Below, one piece after another: positions 43,377 through 53,602 of a stretch of DNA of 64,000 nucleotides. Source of the stretch: Leeuwenhoekiella blandensis MED217 (GTDB lineage: Bacteria; Bacteroidota; Bacteroidia; Flavobacteriales; Flavobacteriaceae); the NCBI RefSeq assembly GCF_000152985.1, contig NZ_CH672395.1:1563145-1627144 (forward strand). Direction: 5' to 3'. The translations under genes and the position numbers were made by a program. The first letter of the stretch is position 1. Every line of letters starts with the position of its first letter. The notes below the pieces were generated by a model. It did no database searches, was not told the DNA's origin, and saw only the letters and a program-made list of their open reading frames with translations.

Positions 43377-44636
43377 ATGCCCCATTTGTACCAAACTTTT
43401 AAAGCTGTTATACTGGCTATTTTCTTGGTTTCGTTTGCCGCTGTGGCACAGGAACAGGAGTATACTACAGATGAACTTTACACACAAGCGCGCAATGCTG
43501 CTTTTGAAGAAGATGATTACCCCAAGGCGATCGCACTCTTAAAGGCGGCGCTTAAAAAAAGTCCCGATTATCTGGAAGTACGCGTATTTCTAGGTCGAAT
43601 TTATACCTACTCAGACAGTTTGCCTCAAGCGCGAATGGCTTTTGAAGAAGTATTGGCTAAAGAAAAAGGACACGAGGAAGCGAGTTTTGCCTACGGAAAT
43701 CTGGAATTTTGGAACGATAATTCTGAAGCAGCGCTGAAAGTTGTAAATAATGGATTAGACTATCATCCTGAATCTGAAAATTTAGGGCTTTTAAAAGCAA
43801 AAGTGTTAAGAGATCTGGAAGCTTATGAAGAAGCTACAGCCACGCTGCAGGGGCTTTTAGAACAAAACCCTAAACTCGATCAGGCACGCAGTTTATTGAG
43901 CAGTATCAATAGCGCAACCGCTAAGAACGCTGTAGGTCTCAACTATGAATTTGTTTATTTTGATGAACGATTTGATGATCCGTGGCATTTGGCTGCGCTT
44001 GACTATATCAGGCAAACCAAGCTGGGCTCTGTCGCTGCACGTATTAATTTTGCCAACCGATTCAGGACTGATGCGCTTCAGTTTGAGGTAGATGCTTACC
44101 CCAGAATATCAGACGTGTTTTATACCTATGTAAACCTTGGTATATCTAGCGATAGCGGGATTTTTCCGCAGTATCGTGCAGGGTTTTCTTTGTTTTCAAA
44201 CCTTCCGGCTTCTTTTGAAGCAGACGCGGGATTTAGATATTTGGCTTTTGACGATGACACGTTTGTGTATACCTTGGGCTTGGGGAAATACTATAAAAAC
44301 TATTGGTTCAACTTCAGAACCTATTTGACGCCTTCAGACAGTGCGTTATCACAATCCTATGCGCTTACGGTGAGGTATTATTTTGGGGGTGCAGATGATT
44401 TTATTGGTGCAAGAATCGGTACAGGAATCTCTCCGGATGATAATGCCAATAGTGCACTTTTTAACGGGGCCACGATCACGCGTTTGCGCTCTAATAACCT
44501 GACCTTGTTTTACAGGAAGCTGTTGGGTGCAACTCACGTCTTGACAGCTCAGGCGGGGCTTGAAGATCAGGAATATGCAGCAGATAGCAGTGGGCTTCAG
44601 TTCTCTGTAAGTGTGGGCTTTATTAAACGTTTCTAA
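43377..44636 (+). CDS. YaiO-family outer membrane beta-barrel with TPR domain
   Basis: 419 residues with a signal peptide (to about residue 24, ...AAVAQ). TPR repeats (about 30-165: YPKAIALLKAALKKSPDYLEVRVFLGRIY, and others) precede a C-terminal beta-barrel (about 185-419) ending ...VSVGFIKRF with a terminal Phe. TPR plus barrel is the plan of polysaccharide exporters such as PgaA, AlgK/AlgE and BcsC. Next to a GT2 synthase it most likely forms the outer membrane exit. 2 bases separate it from the following gene. Confidence 0.8.
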   Translation: MPHLYQTFKAVILAIFLVSFAAVAQEQEYTTDELYTQARNAAFEEDDYPKAIALLKAALKKSPDYLEVRVFLGRIYTYSDSLPQARMAFEEVLAKEKGHEEASFAYGNLEFWNDNSEAALKVVNNGLDYHPESENLGLLKAKVLRDLEAYEEATATLQGLLEQNPKLDQARSLLSSINSATAKNAVGLNYEFVYFDERFDDPWHLAALDYIRQTKLGSVAARINFANRFRTDALQFEVDAYPRISDVFYTYVNLGISSDSGIFPQYRAGFSLFSNLPASFEADAGFRYLAFDDDTFVYTLGLGKYYKNYWFNFRTYLTPSDSALSQSYALTVRYYFGGADDFIGARIGTGISPDDNANSALFNGATITRLRSNNLTLFYRKLLGATHVLTAQAGLEDQEYAADSSGLQFSVSVGFIKRF

Positions 44637-44638
44637 TT

Positions 44639-45790
44639 ATGTGGCAAAAAGCGCTCAGAATCATTTTGCTCCTAGTCGTTCTAGCACCACTAGTATCGTT
44701 TCTTTCCTGGTATTTTACGCCAAAAAAATACCTTACAGCCGCTATAATCGACAAAACGGTTTTTAATACAGACGGTCAGGAACACATCTCTTTTCACTGG
44801 GTGTTAAATCACAACCGCTTTATGAAAAGTGGTTCTGAAGCCTATGAAGTGGAGCGTGACTATTTTGGTTTTTTCCCAAAAAAAGATACAGCATATGCTA
44901 TCAAAGGGATCGAGCGTTTTCCTGCTGAAGCATTAAGCTTATTAAGCGATGATTCAGATATGCTGTATATCACAGATACCTATGGGATTTACAAGCAAGA
45001 GTGGTATGCTAATTACAGTAAAAGACCAGGGGTTTTATACGGTGGATTGAGTGAAAAGGATATCAATTTCATCAAACAGATGAAGGCAAAGCAAAAGCCG
45101 GTTATCGCAGAATTTAACTGTTTGTCCAGTCCGACTCCAAAACCTATTAGAGCAGCGTTTGAAGCATTATACCATGTGCGTTTCACAGGCTGGAGTGGTC
45201 GTTATTTTGATTCTTTAGATGAAAATGTGAATCAAGAACTGCCTTCCTGGATTTTAACCAATTACAAAAATAACCACAACGGGAATTGGCCATTTACCAA
45301 AGATGGCGTCGTTTTGGTTAACGATGATTCGGGTACAGTGGTTATTTTAGAAAACGAAACCCATCTCAACAATCCGTTGCCTTTTGTTTATGCTACTGCA
45401 GCAGGACAAGAGCGCTTTGACCTGCCCGAAAAAGAAAAGTATCCTTTTTGGTTTGAAATTATGGAAAGTGATACGCAGGTGAATACAACCTATGCCAGTT
45501 ACCAACTCGCAACCAACACGGCAGGAGCACAGGAGTTAAAAAAATATGGAATACCCAATACCTTCCCGGCGGTCATTAACCATAGTGATTCAGATTATGA
45601 TTTTTACTATTTAGCCGGTGATTTTAGTGATAACCCTATAGGTTTTACGACTTCTTATTTTAAAGGAATCGGTTTGTTGAAAAGCTTTTTTTATAACGCT
45701 AAAGAACCTTCAGATCGCGGTGGGTTTTTCTTCAATTTCTACAAACCTCTGGTCACTCAGATCTTAAGTGAAACTTACGATCAAATGTAG
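44639..45790 (+). CDS. unrecognised membrane-anchored periplasmic protein of a polysaccharide locus
   Basis: 383 residues. One N-terminal membrane anchor (about 7-26) is followed by a large soluble domain. Conserved-looking blocks are DMLYITDTYGIYKQEWY, PGVLYGGLSEKDINFIKQM, KPVIAEFNCLSSPTP, TGWSGRYFDSLDENV, FTKDGVVLVND and KGIGLLKSFFYNAKEPSDRGG. The alternation of hydrophobic strands with Asp/Asn-rich loops suggests an alpha/beta enzyme, possibly GATase- or glycosidase-like, but I cannot assign it. It is the last gene of the operon; a polysaccharide-modifying or assembly role is inferred from its place. Convergent with the LtaS-like gene, 8 bases apart. Confidence 0.7.
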   Translation: MWQKALRIILLLVVLAPLVSFLSWYFTPKKYLTAAIIDKTVFNTDGQEHISFHWVLNHNRFMKSGSEAYEVERDYFGFFPKKDTAYAIKGIERFPAEALSLLSDDSDMLYITDTYGIYKQEWYANYSKRPGVLYGGLSEKDINFIKQMKAKQKPVIAEFNCLSSPTPKPIRAAFEALYHVRFTGWSGRYFDSLDENVNQELPSWILTNYKNNHNGNWPFTKDGVVLVNDDSGTVVILENETHLNNPLPFVYATAAGQERFDLPEKEKYPFWFEIMESDTQVNTTYASYQLATNTAGAQELKKYGIPNTFPAVINHSDSDYDFYYLAGDFSDNPIGFTTSYFKGIGLLKSFFYNAKEPSDRGGFFFNFYKPLVTQILSETYDQM

Positions 45791-45798
45791 CCGTATTT

Positions 45799-47829
45799 TT
45801 AGTGCGCATATCGGGTGATCAAACTGTCAGGAACTAAAGGACTTCCGTTGGCTATTTGTTGATTTCGTTTTTTAAATTCTGAAAAAGCAGTTAGTAATTC
45901 TTCTTTTTTTCCTTCATCGGTAATAGCTTCCTCATATAGGTTGGGATACAGCTTGTACAATTGATTACCATTCAAGTGATAAGTTTCAGAAACAAAATCG
46001 ATCAGGTCTGTTTTGGTTTGCATCAACGGGATTTGATGGATGTTTCTAAAGGTACTCGAAGTGTCAAGGCCTTTACTCAAAAAGCTGGTTTGCTTGGGTA
46101 ATGGGATCCCATGCGTTGCATTTAAGTATCTCAAAATACTGGGAGCCACGTCAAAATGTGAGGAGATCGCAGCTATTTCTTTTGTTTTTTGAAGTAGAGG
46201 CGAATAGATGATGAGTGGCACGTGATAACGGTCGATCTTAGTGCTCAATGGAATTTCAGGAATGCGATGATCTCCGGTTATTACAAAAATGGTATTATCA
46301 TAATCTGTGCGCTTACGGTAGCGCTCAAATAGTCTTTTTAAAGAGGCGTCAGCATAAAGCACGGTCGCAAATTCTTCTTTAAAATTTTGTCGTTGCGTTT
46401 GTTGTTCAGCACTCAGATTTAAGCGCTGCAGTTGACTTTCAAAAAGCTTGTTATACCGCTCCTGATCATTCACTCTAAACGGGTTGTGCGTGCTTACCGT
46501 CAATATGACGTCAAGACGCGGTGTGGCAAGAGTATCGTCTGCACTTTTATCTAAATAAAACTCGTACAGTTCCTCATCGCCATATCCCCAGGTAAAGCCC
46601 CCAACCTCCGGGAGTTTTGCAAAAGTTTCAGGAAATGATGCTTCGTCAAAGATACGTGCTGTTTTATTCAAGTCGAGATATCCACTCATATTATCAAAAC
46701 CGGCATCACCACCATAAAAGAAGCTGCTCTGATAGCCGTTTTTCTCAAGAACGTTAAGCAATGAGAGCTGATTAGGCATTTTATCCTGAAGCGCCAAAAA
46801 TCCATTTTCAGCAAAAGGTGCCGATCCTAAAAGGGAAGGAAGCACAGCAAAGGTGCGTCCTCCATTGCTCAAGAAGTTTTTAAAGTACAGGCTTTGTTTT
46901 GACAGACTGTCTAAAAAAGGAGTGAAATTTCCCAAGTAGGCTTCTTCGTTTGTAAAAGCCCTGCCCAGTCCTTCAACAATGATAAAAACCATATTGGGTT
47001 TTCTGGATTTCTTTTCAAAAAACGGACTCAAAACATCGGTGGTTTCTGCTTTATGAAGAAAAGGATAAGCAGTAGCGGTATATTCAAATTTGCCTTGTTG
47101 GGCAATACGGCGCTCTAATAGATCAAAGTAATTTTCAGCATAAATATCGGGCTTATAGGTGGTTTGTGTAAGGTAATCTTCTGCAGCCTTAAAAAAGTGT
47201 TGTGTTTTATTAGTGACGAGATTATTGGTAAAGTCTTGCTCATACTGTGGCCTGAGATTAGGAAAACTGTCAAACATAAACACGATACCCGCGATTAAAA
47301 CCAGAGCTCCGGCTGGTATGAAGTTGATGCTCATTTTAGGGCGTAAAAAGACCAATCCGGCAATGATCAAAGCGACAAAACCAAGAAACAAAAGAACAGT
47401 TCCTAAAGCCAAAACACCAGAGGCGCCTACCGTTTGTGTAATATCTTCCAGCGAATATCCAAAAAGATCAGAGCCTAAAAGGACCAGTGCTGTTTTATGG
47501 TAATAGATAAACAGCAAATTGCAACTGAAGAAAAGCACCCAAATTATATTGAAAACAATTTTAGCTCCCCGTAGGCTGATAAAGCTTATGATGAGGAATA
47601 AAACATACGCAGGAAAAATAGCAGATAACCAGAAAAGTACATCGATTATAAAACCTTTGTAAAGCAGCTCAAAAAAGCCAACAGGTAATTTTTGTGATGT
47701 TTGAAAAAGAAAGAGTTCTATAATTCTAGAAAACAAAATTCCGAGAAATAGAAAAAGTGCAAAACCCGAAAATTCATTCAAAGTTTTTTTAAGGGTGGTC
47801 ATCTTTTTATCAGGTTGTTCTGGATTCAT
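45799..47829 (-). CDS. LtaS-like phosphoglycerol transferase (alkaline-phosphatase superfamily)
   Basis: 676 residues. Five membrane segments (about 18-200), a linker, then an extracytoplasmic sulfatase-fold domain: FIIVEGLGRAF with the metal-binding Glu, nucleophile Thr326 in NGGRTFAVLPS, and FVITGDHRIPEI for the second metal site. This is the LtaS/OpgB/EptA plan. Gram-negative members transfer phosphoglycerol or phosphoethanolamine to glycans or lipids. It is convergent with the polysaccharide operon and may decorate its product or membrane-derived glucans; the acceptor is unknown. Confidence 0.85.
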   Translation of the reverse strand: MNPEQPDKKMTTLKKTLNEFSGFALFLFLGILFSRIIELFLFQTSQKLPVGFFELLYKGFIIDVLFWLSAIFPAYVLFLIISFISLRGAKIVFNIIWVLFFSCNLLFIYYHKTALVLLGSDLFGYSLEDITQTVGASGVLALGTVLLFLGFVALIIAGLVFLRPKMSINFIPAGALVLIAGIVFMFDSFPNLRPQYEQDFTNNLVTNKTQHFFKAAEDYLTQTTYKPDIYAENYFDLLERRIAQQGKFEYTATAYPFLHKAETTDVLSPFFEKKSRKPNMVFIIVEGLGRAFTNEEAYLGNFTPFLDSLSKQSLYFKNFLSNGGRTFAVLPSLLGSAPFAENGFLALQDKMPNQLSLLNVLEKNGYQSSFFYGGDAGFDNMSGYLDLNKTARIFDEASFPETFAKLPEVGGFTWGYGDEELYEFYLDKSADDTLATPRLDVILTVSTHNPFRVNDQERYNKLFESQLQRLNLSAEQQTQRQNFKEEFATVLYADASLKRLFERYRKRTDYDNTIFVITGDHRIPEIPLSTKIDRYHVPLIIYSPLLQKTKEIAAISSHFDVAPSILRYLNATHGIPLPKQTSFLSKGLDTSSTFRNIHQIPLMQTKTDLIDFVSETYHLNGNQLYKLYPNLYEEAITDEGKKEELLTAFSEFKKRNQQIANGSPLVPDSLITRYAH

Positions 47830-47868
47830 ACGGTTGCGATCTGGGTTACAGGGCTAAAGTCTGTCTGC

Positions 47869-48006
47869 TTTATTGGCGTCGCCAAAAGGTTTAATACTGC
47901 GTCCCGATAATTATCGGGATGCCTCGAAATTGAAAACTCGTTTTCAACCAATGCCTCATGGGCCTGCCTTTGTCGGCAGACAGGCTTGGCCTGAGGTAGT
48001 TTATTC
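47869..48006. repeat. intergenic repeat, copy A
   Basis: TTTATTGGCGTCGCCAAAAG start; a perfect palindrome TCCCGATAATTATCGGGA (47902-47919); a central CCTCGAAATTGAAAA block; a GCCTGCC...GGCAGACAGGC hairpin; and a CTGAGGTAGTTTATT end. It shares this order with the copy at 60658-60807. Confidence 0.75.
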
Positions 48007-48094
48007 AGCAGTTTCAAGTTATAAAGTTAAATCCATTTTTTTGATAAAAAGCTGGCCCTTAACGATAACTTTTACACGGAGCTATATTTTTGAT

Positions 48095-48102
48095 TACCTT
48101 TG
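48095..48102 (+). promoter_or_regulatory. -7 promoter box of the copper resistance cluster
   Basis: TACCTTTG, exact TAnnTTTG match, with TTTT 21 bases upstream as a possible -33 element. 9 bases separate it from ATG 48111, so the transcript may be nearly leaderless. Confidence 0.6.
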
Positions 48103-48110
48103 TAATTAAT

Positions 48111-48533
48111 ATGAAACACGTATCAAAACAAATAATGGCAGTGTTGATGGCTTTCGTAGTACTTTGTACGACGATGTCCTTTACTGTGAATATGCATTAT
48201 TGTGGCGATACTTTGTTGGATTATGCATTAGTTCAAAAAGCAAAATCTTGCGGGATGGAGCTAAGCACTCCTGGCGAAAATGCAGGATGCGATCTTCAGA
48301 TTGTAAAAAAATCGTGTTGTCAAGATAAATCAGTTACCGCTAAAGGTCACGACGATCTTAAACCCAGCTTTACTTCTATAGATCTAGAGCAACAGGTTTT
48401 TATTACCTCTTTTTTCTATTCCTACGCAGCGCTGTTTACACCGCAAACGGTGACTCCAAAAGCATATACAAACTACACACCTCCGTTACTCTTCAGGGAC
48501 GTTCAGACTCTGGATGAGGTTTATTTAATTTGA
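48111..48533 (+). CDS. HYC_CC_PP-family metal-resistance-associated protein
   Basis: 140 residues from ATG 48111 (the ORF extension to 48090 overlaps the promoter). A signal or anchor segment comes first (QIMAVLMAFVVLCTTMSF), then the three marks of the family: MHYCGD, KKSCCQDK and YTPPLLF. Extra Cys (KSCGME, AGCDLQ) make it a likely periplasmic metal-binding protein. The family is common beside RND metal pumps in Bacteroidota but its biochemistry is not known. It opens the copper/silver cluster. Confidence 0.85.
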   Translation: MKHVSKQIMAVLMAFVVLCTTMSFTVNMHYCGDTLLDYALVQKAKSCGMELSTPGENAGCDLQIVKKSCCQDKSVTAKGHDDLKPSFTSIDLEQQVFITSFFYSYAALFTPQTVTPKAYTNYTPPLLFRDVQTLDEVYLI

Positions 48534-48651
48534 TAATGTATGGTTAGGTTCTTTGAGCCTGTATCTTAGTTGTTTCGCATCCGCGGAAGAACTGCTTATA
48601 CTTCAGTATTTAGACTGAAAAAATAGCGTTTCACACCATACATTATATCTT

Positions 48652-51600
48652 ATGCTGAATAAAAGCATTAAATTTTTTATCGAAAATAAGCTGGTAGCTT
48701 TTTTACTCTTGGCTCTTTTATTGGGCTGGGGCATCGCTACAGCGCCTTTCAATTGGGATACGGGTTTTGTACCACGAGATCCGGTTGCGGTTGATGCCAT
48801 TCCTGATATTGGAGAAAATCAGCAAATTGTTTTTACTCAATGGCAAGGCCGTTCTCCTCAAGATATTGAAGACCAGATCTCTTATCCGTTAACGTCTGCT
48901 TTGCTGGGGATTCCCGGGGTAAAAACGATACGCAGCTCGTCGATGTTTGGCTTTTCAAGTATCTACATCATATTTGAAGAAGATATTGAGTTTTACTGGA
49001 GTCGCAGTCGCATTTTAGAGAAGCTCAACTCACTGCCTTCCGGTTTACTACCGGACGGTGTTAACCCAACTCTGGGACCTGACGCTACAGGATTGGGCCA
49101 AATCTATTGGTATACTTTAGAAGGACGCGATGCAGCCGGGAATGTGACCGGCGGCTGGGACTTGCAGGAATTGCGTAGCATTCAGGATTATTATGTGAAA
49201 TATGGTCTGGCTTCTGCTGGAGGTGTTTCTGAAGTAGCTTCTATTGGAGGCTATGTTCAGGAATATCAGATCGATGTAAATCCAGAATTATTGAAACAAT
49301 ACAATATAAGTCTGGATGTTTTGGTCAAAGCGGTAAAGTCGAGCAATGAAGATGTAGGAGCACAAACTTTAGAGATCAATAAGGCGGAGTACCTGGTACG
49401 CGGTTTAGGCTACATCAAGTCTATTGCAGATATAGAAAATGCCGTGATCACCGCTCAAGAGTATACGTCTATTCGCGTTAAAGATGTGGCTAACGTAAGC
49501 TTAGGACCTGCGCCACGACGCGGCATTCTTGATAAAGAAGGCGCAGAGGTGGTAGGCGGAGTTGTCGTTGCGCGGTATGGCGCCAACCCTATGGAAGTCA
49601 TCACCAATGTCAAAGCAAAGATCCAGGAAATTAGTGGTGGGCTGCCTTCAAAAACCCTTGCAGATGGGCGAAAATCCCAGTTAACGATCGTTCCGTTTTA
49701 CGATCGTACACAGCTCATTCAAGAGACTTTAGGTACGCTTGATGAAGCACTTACGATGGAGATTCTTATCACCATTCTTGTGATCGTGGTGATGATTTTC
49801 AACTTGAGAGCTTCCGTCTTGATCTCCGGATTATTACCGGTCGCTGTTTTGATGGTGTTTGTAGCGATGAAGCTCTTTGAGGTAGATGCCAATATTGTTG
49901 CTCTTTCAGGTATCGCTATTGCCATCGGGACGATGGTAGATGTCGGCGTCATCTTGACTGAAAATATGATCAGGCATTTGGATGAGGAAGCGGCTAAACC
50001 ATCAAAACTTCCATTCAATAATATAATTTATAATGCTACTGCTGAGGTTTCCGGAGCGATCGTTACGGCCGTGCTTACTACGATCATCAGCTTTATTCCA
50101 GTATTTACGATGGTAGGAGCAGAGGGCAAATTGTTTCGGCCGCTTGCATTTACTAAAACCGCTGCATAACGGCTTCACTGGTCATTGCACTTTTTCTCAT
50201 TCCGCCCTTTGCCGCTTTAATTTTTAGAAAGCGAAACTTTAAAAAGACCACCGCGAGAACACTTAATGCCCTTCTCATTGTTTTAGGTGTTATAGCGATT
50301 TTCTACGGAGTTTGGTTAGGCTTGCTATTGATCGCCTTTGGTGCGCTTTATTTTTTACGCGCAGCGAAAGCGCTTCCTTTCAATAATTTGAAAAATGCCG
50401 AAGGTATACTAACCGTCGTAGCCATCGCAATTCTGTTGGCAACCTATTGGCGCCCATTAGGATTCAACCGAAGCATCCTCATCAACTTTATTTTTGTAGC
50501 GCTTTTATGTGCAGCATTTTTTGGTGCATTTTGGCTGTTGCGTCGTTTTTACCAGCGTATTTTACGCTGGGCACTGGCCAATCGAATTGTGTTTTTAAGC
50601 ATTCCGCTTGGCTTATTGATTTCCGGCGGATTTATACTTTCTAATGCGGGTAAAGAGTTTATGCCGGCGCTTAATGAAGGTGCTTTTTTATTGATGCCAA
50701 CCTCTTTACCGCACGCCGGTGTAGAAGAAAACAAACGCGTATTGCAACAGCTTGATATGGCTGTGGCGAGTATCCCGGAGATTGAAACCGTGGTGGGGAA
50801 AGCCGGAAGAACCGAGTCGGCACTCGATCCTGCGCCTTTATCAATGTACGAGAATATCATTCAATACAAACCCGAATATATGCTGAATACCGCCGGTGAA
50901 AAACAACGGTATCAAGTGGATGAGGCAGGCTATTTTGTATTGAAAACAGGGGGCAAGACCTATAACCCAAATACCACTGAAGAAGAAGCCACTGCAAATA
51001 CAAGAAGCTTTCCTGTTACCACTGAAGCTTTGATCGAAGATGAAGATGGGGAATATTACCGCAATTGGCGTCCCGATATTCAGTCTCCTGATGACATCTG
51101 GAATGAGATAGCTCGGGTTTCTAAACTTCCGGGAGTGACTTCTGCGCCTAAACTTCAACCTATAGAAACGCGGCTTGTGATGTTGCAAACAGGAATGCGG
51201 GCACCTATGGGGATCAAAGTAAAAGGACAGGATTTAAAACAAATCGAGGCTTTTGGTTTTCAGCTTGAAAAACTTTTAAAGCAAACCGAAGGCGTCAAAC
51301 AAGAAGCAGTTTTTGCAGATCGCATCGTGGGCAAACCCTATTTACTCATCGACATCAAACGCGATCGATTGGCACGTTATGGTATTAGCATTGCAGATGT
51401 GCAGCAGGTTCTTGAAGTTGCTGTAGGCGGAATGCCTATTACGCAAACCGTTGAAGGTCGTGAGCGGTATTCGGTGCGGGTGCGTTATCCTAGGGAGCTT
51501 CGAGAAAATCCTGATGATCTTAAGAAAATTTATGTTCCGGTTTCCGGTGGAAGTCCGGTGCCGTTGGGCGAACTTGTAGATATCCGTTATGAGCAAGGCC

Positions 51601-52367
51601 CACAGGTGATCAAAAGTGAAGATACGTTTCTGGTAGGTTATGTGCTGTTTGATAAACTCGATGGCTATGCTGAAGTTGATGTGGTAGAAAATGCACAGGC
51701 AGTGCTTCAGTCAAAGATAGATTCCGGGGAGTTGGTGGTTCCGCAAGGAATAAGCTATCAATTTACCGGTACTTATGAGAACCAATTGCGTGCTGAGAAA
51801 ACCTTAGCTGTGGTAGTTCCGCTAGCCTTGATCATCATTTTCCTGATCCTTTATTTTCAGTTTAAATCGGTAACAACTTCCCTGATGGTCTTTACAGGAA
51901 TCGCAGTGGCTTTTGCCGGAGGCTTCATTATGCTTTGGTTGTACGGTCAGGATTGGTTCTTAAACTTCGACTTTTTTGGTGCGAATCTCAGGGACTTATT
52001 CAATATGAAAACCATAAACCTGAGTGTGGCGGTTTGGGTTGGTTTTATTGCACTCTTTGGGATCGCGACCGATGACGGTGTGGTTATGGCCACTTATCTT
52101 ACTCAGACTTTTGATGCTGAAAAGCCAAAGAACAAAAAACAAATACGCCTCGCTACGTTGGAAGCTGCCGGTAAACGCATACGACCATGTTTGATGACAA
52201 CGGTAACCACAATTTTGGCATTATTGCCGGTATTGACGTCTACAGGACGGGGAAGTGATATTATGATCCCGATGGCGATACCCGTTTTTGGAGGGATGAT
52301 CATCGACGTGACTTCGTACTTCATAGTTCCCGTGTTGTACAGCTGGAAAAAAGAATTAGCACTTTAA
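48652..52367 (+). pseudogene. cusA: CusA/CzcA-type RND metal efflux pump, broken by a one-base frameshift
   Basis: Two frames join into one roughly 1238-residue RND transporter. The first (48652-50169, 505 residues) ends at TAA just after FRPLAFTKTAA; the next frame resumes at once (TASLVIALFLIPPFAALIFRKR) and runs to 52367. One missing base near 50166 explains the break. RND motifs are present on both sides: DVGVILTENMIRH in the first part, and FMPALNEGAFLLMP, LQTGMRAPMGIKVKG and ATDDGVVMATYL in the second, as in copper/silver pumps. If real, the pump is lost unless rescued by slippage. Neighbouring cusC- and cusB-like genes are intact, so a sequencing error is plausible. Confidence 0.85.
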
Positions 52368-52371
52368 AGCC

Positions 52372-53598
52372 ATGAATAAAAGATTTAACATAGCGACCGC
52401 AATAGTATTAGGCTTCACCGCTGTGGCGACTGCTCAGGATTTGAGCGGATATATAGCAGAAGTTGAAACCAACAATCCGGAAGTACAGGCCTATGAATTG
52501 CGTTATTCGATCGCGCAAGAAAAGGTGAACGAGGTGAATACCCTTCCGGATACCGAGTTTGGTGTGGGGTATTTTGTAAGTACGCCAGAAACTCGTGTTG
52601 GCGCACAGCGCGCGCGTTTTTCGGTGAAGCAAATGTTGCCTTGGTTTGGCACTATATCAAAGCGTGAAAAATATCAAGATGCTTTGGTCGAAACAGAATA
52701 TCTTGAGTATGTGATTGCAAAGCGGAAGCTGGGTCTGGCGGTCGCTCAAGGCTATTACAAATTGTATACTATTGAAGCGCAGAGCAAAGTTGTGCAGCAA
52801 AATGTGGAGCTGCTCGAGCGCTATAAGGAATTAGCGTTGAATGCGGTGGAAGTCGCAAAAGCTTCGGTGGTAGATGTGCTTAAATTGGAGATGCGTCAAA
52901 ACGAATTGAAAGCGCAGCAGCAAATTCTTGAAGAGCGACGTATCGCTGCAGAAATTCAGTTTAAGAATACCTTGAACACAGCTTCGGAAGGACGCATTCT
53001 GGTTGTGGATAGTTTATCTATTCCAATAGAAGATGAGCAGATTAACTCAGAGGATCTTTCAGCGAATCCTGAGCTTTTGAAGTACGATAAATTGTATGAA
53101 AGCGTCACACAAGCCGAAATTTTAAACCGTCAGGAAGCCGCGCCAAAATGGGGCGTAGGCTTAGATTACATTCCGGTTTCTGAACGTACTGATATGTTTC
53201 CGGCAGATAATGGTAAGGATATCGTGATGCCTATGGTTTCGGTTTCGGTGCCTATTTTCAATTCCAAATACAAATCGGTTTCTCGCCAAAATGAGTTGCG
53301 ACAGCAAGAGCTGGATGCGCAAAAAGCGCAACGATTGAACACCTTAAAAAATCTTTTAGCAGAAGCTAAACAGCATAAAAATACGGCGCGTATTAATTTT
53401 AATACCCAAAAACAAAATATAGCTCAGGCACAAGATGCTGAAGAGATTCTGCTTAAAAGCTACGAGACCGGCAGCATCGATTTTAACGACGTGCTTGATA
53501 TACAAGAATTACAATTAGAATTTCAATTAAAACAATTACAGGCTGTTCAAAACTACTATGAGCAGGCTGCTTTAATCAATTATTTAACTAATATCTAA
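52372..53598 (+). CDS. TolC-family outer membrane factor (CusC-like)
   Basis: 408 residues with a signal peptide (to about residue 21, ...AVATAQ). The long amphipathic helices of the TolC fold are evident (e.g. QSKVVQQNVELLERYKELAL and the matching C-terminal block NIAQAQDAEEILLKSYETGS). It forms the outer membrane channel of the tripartite efflux system. Four bases separate it from the pump gene. Members of this subgroup without a lipobox are usual in Bacteroidota. Confidence 0.87.
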   Translation: MNKRFNIATAIVLGFTAVATAQDLSGYIAEVETNNPEVQAYELRYSIAQEKVNEVNTLPDTEFGVGYFVSTPETRVGAQRARFSVKQMLPWFGTISKREKYQDALVETEYLEYVIAKRKLGLAVAQGYYKLYTIEAQSKVVQQNVELLERYKELALNAVEVAKASVVDVLKLEMRQNELKAQQQILEERRIAAEIQFKNTLNTASEGRILVVDSLSIPIEDEQINSEDLSANPELLKYDKLYESVTQAEILNRQEAAPKWGVGLDYIPVSERTDMFPADNGKDIVMPMVSVSVPIFNSKYKSVSRQNELRQQELDAQKAQRLNTLKNLLAEAKQHKNTARINFNTQKQNIAQAQDAEEILLKSYETGSIDFNDVLDIQELQLEFQLKQLQAVQNYYEQAALINYLTNI

Positions 53599-53602
53599 AA
53601 CA

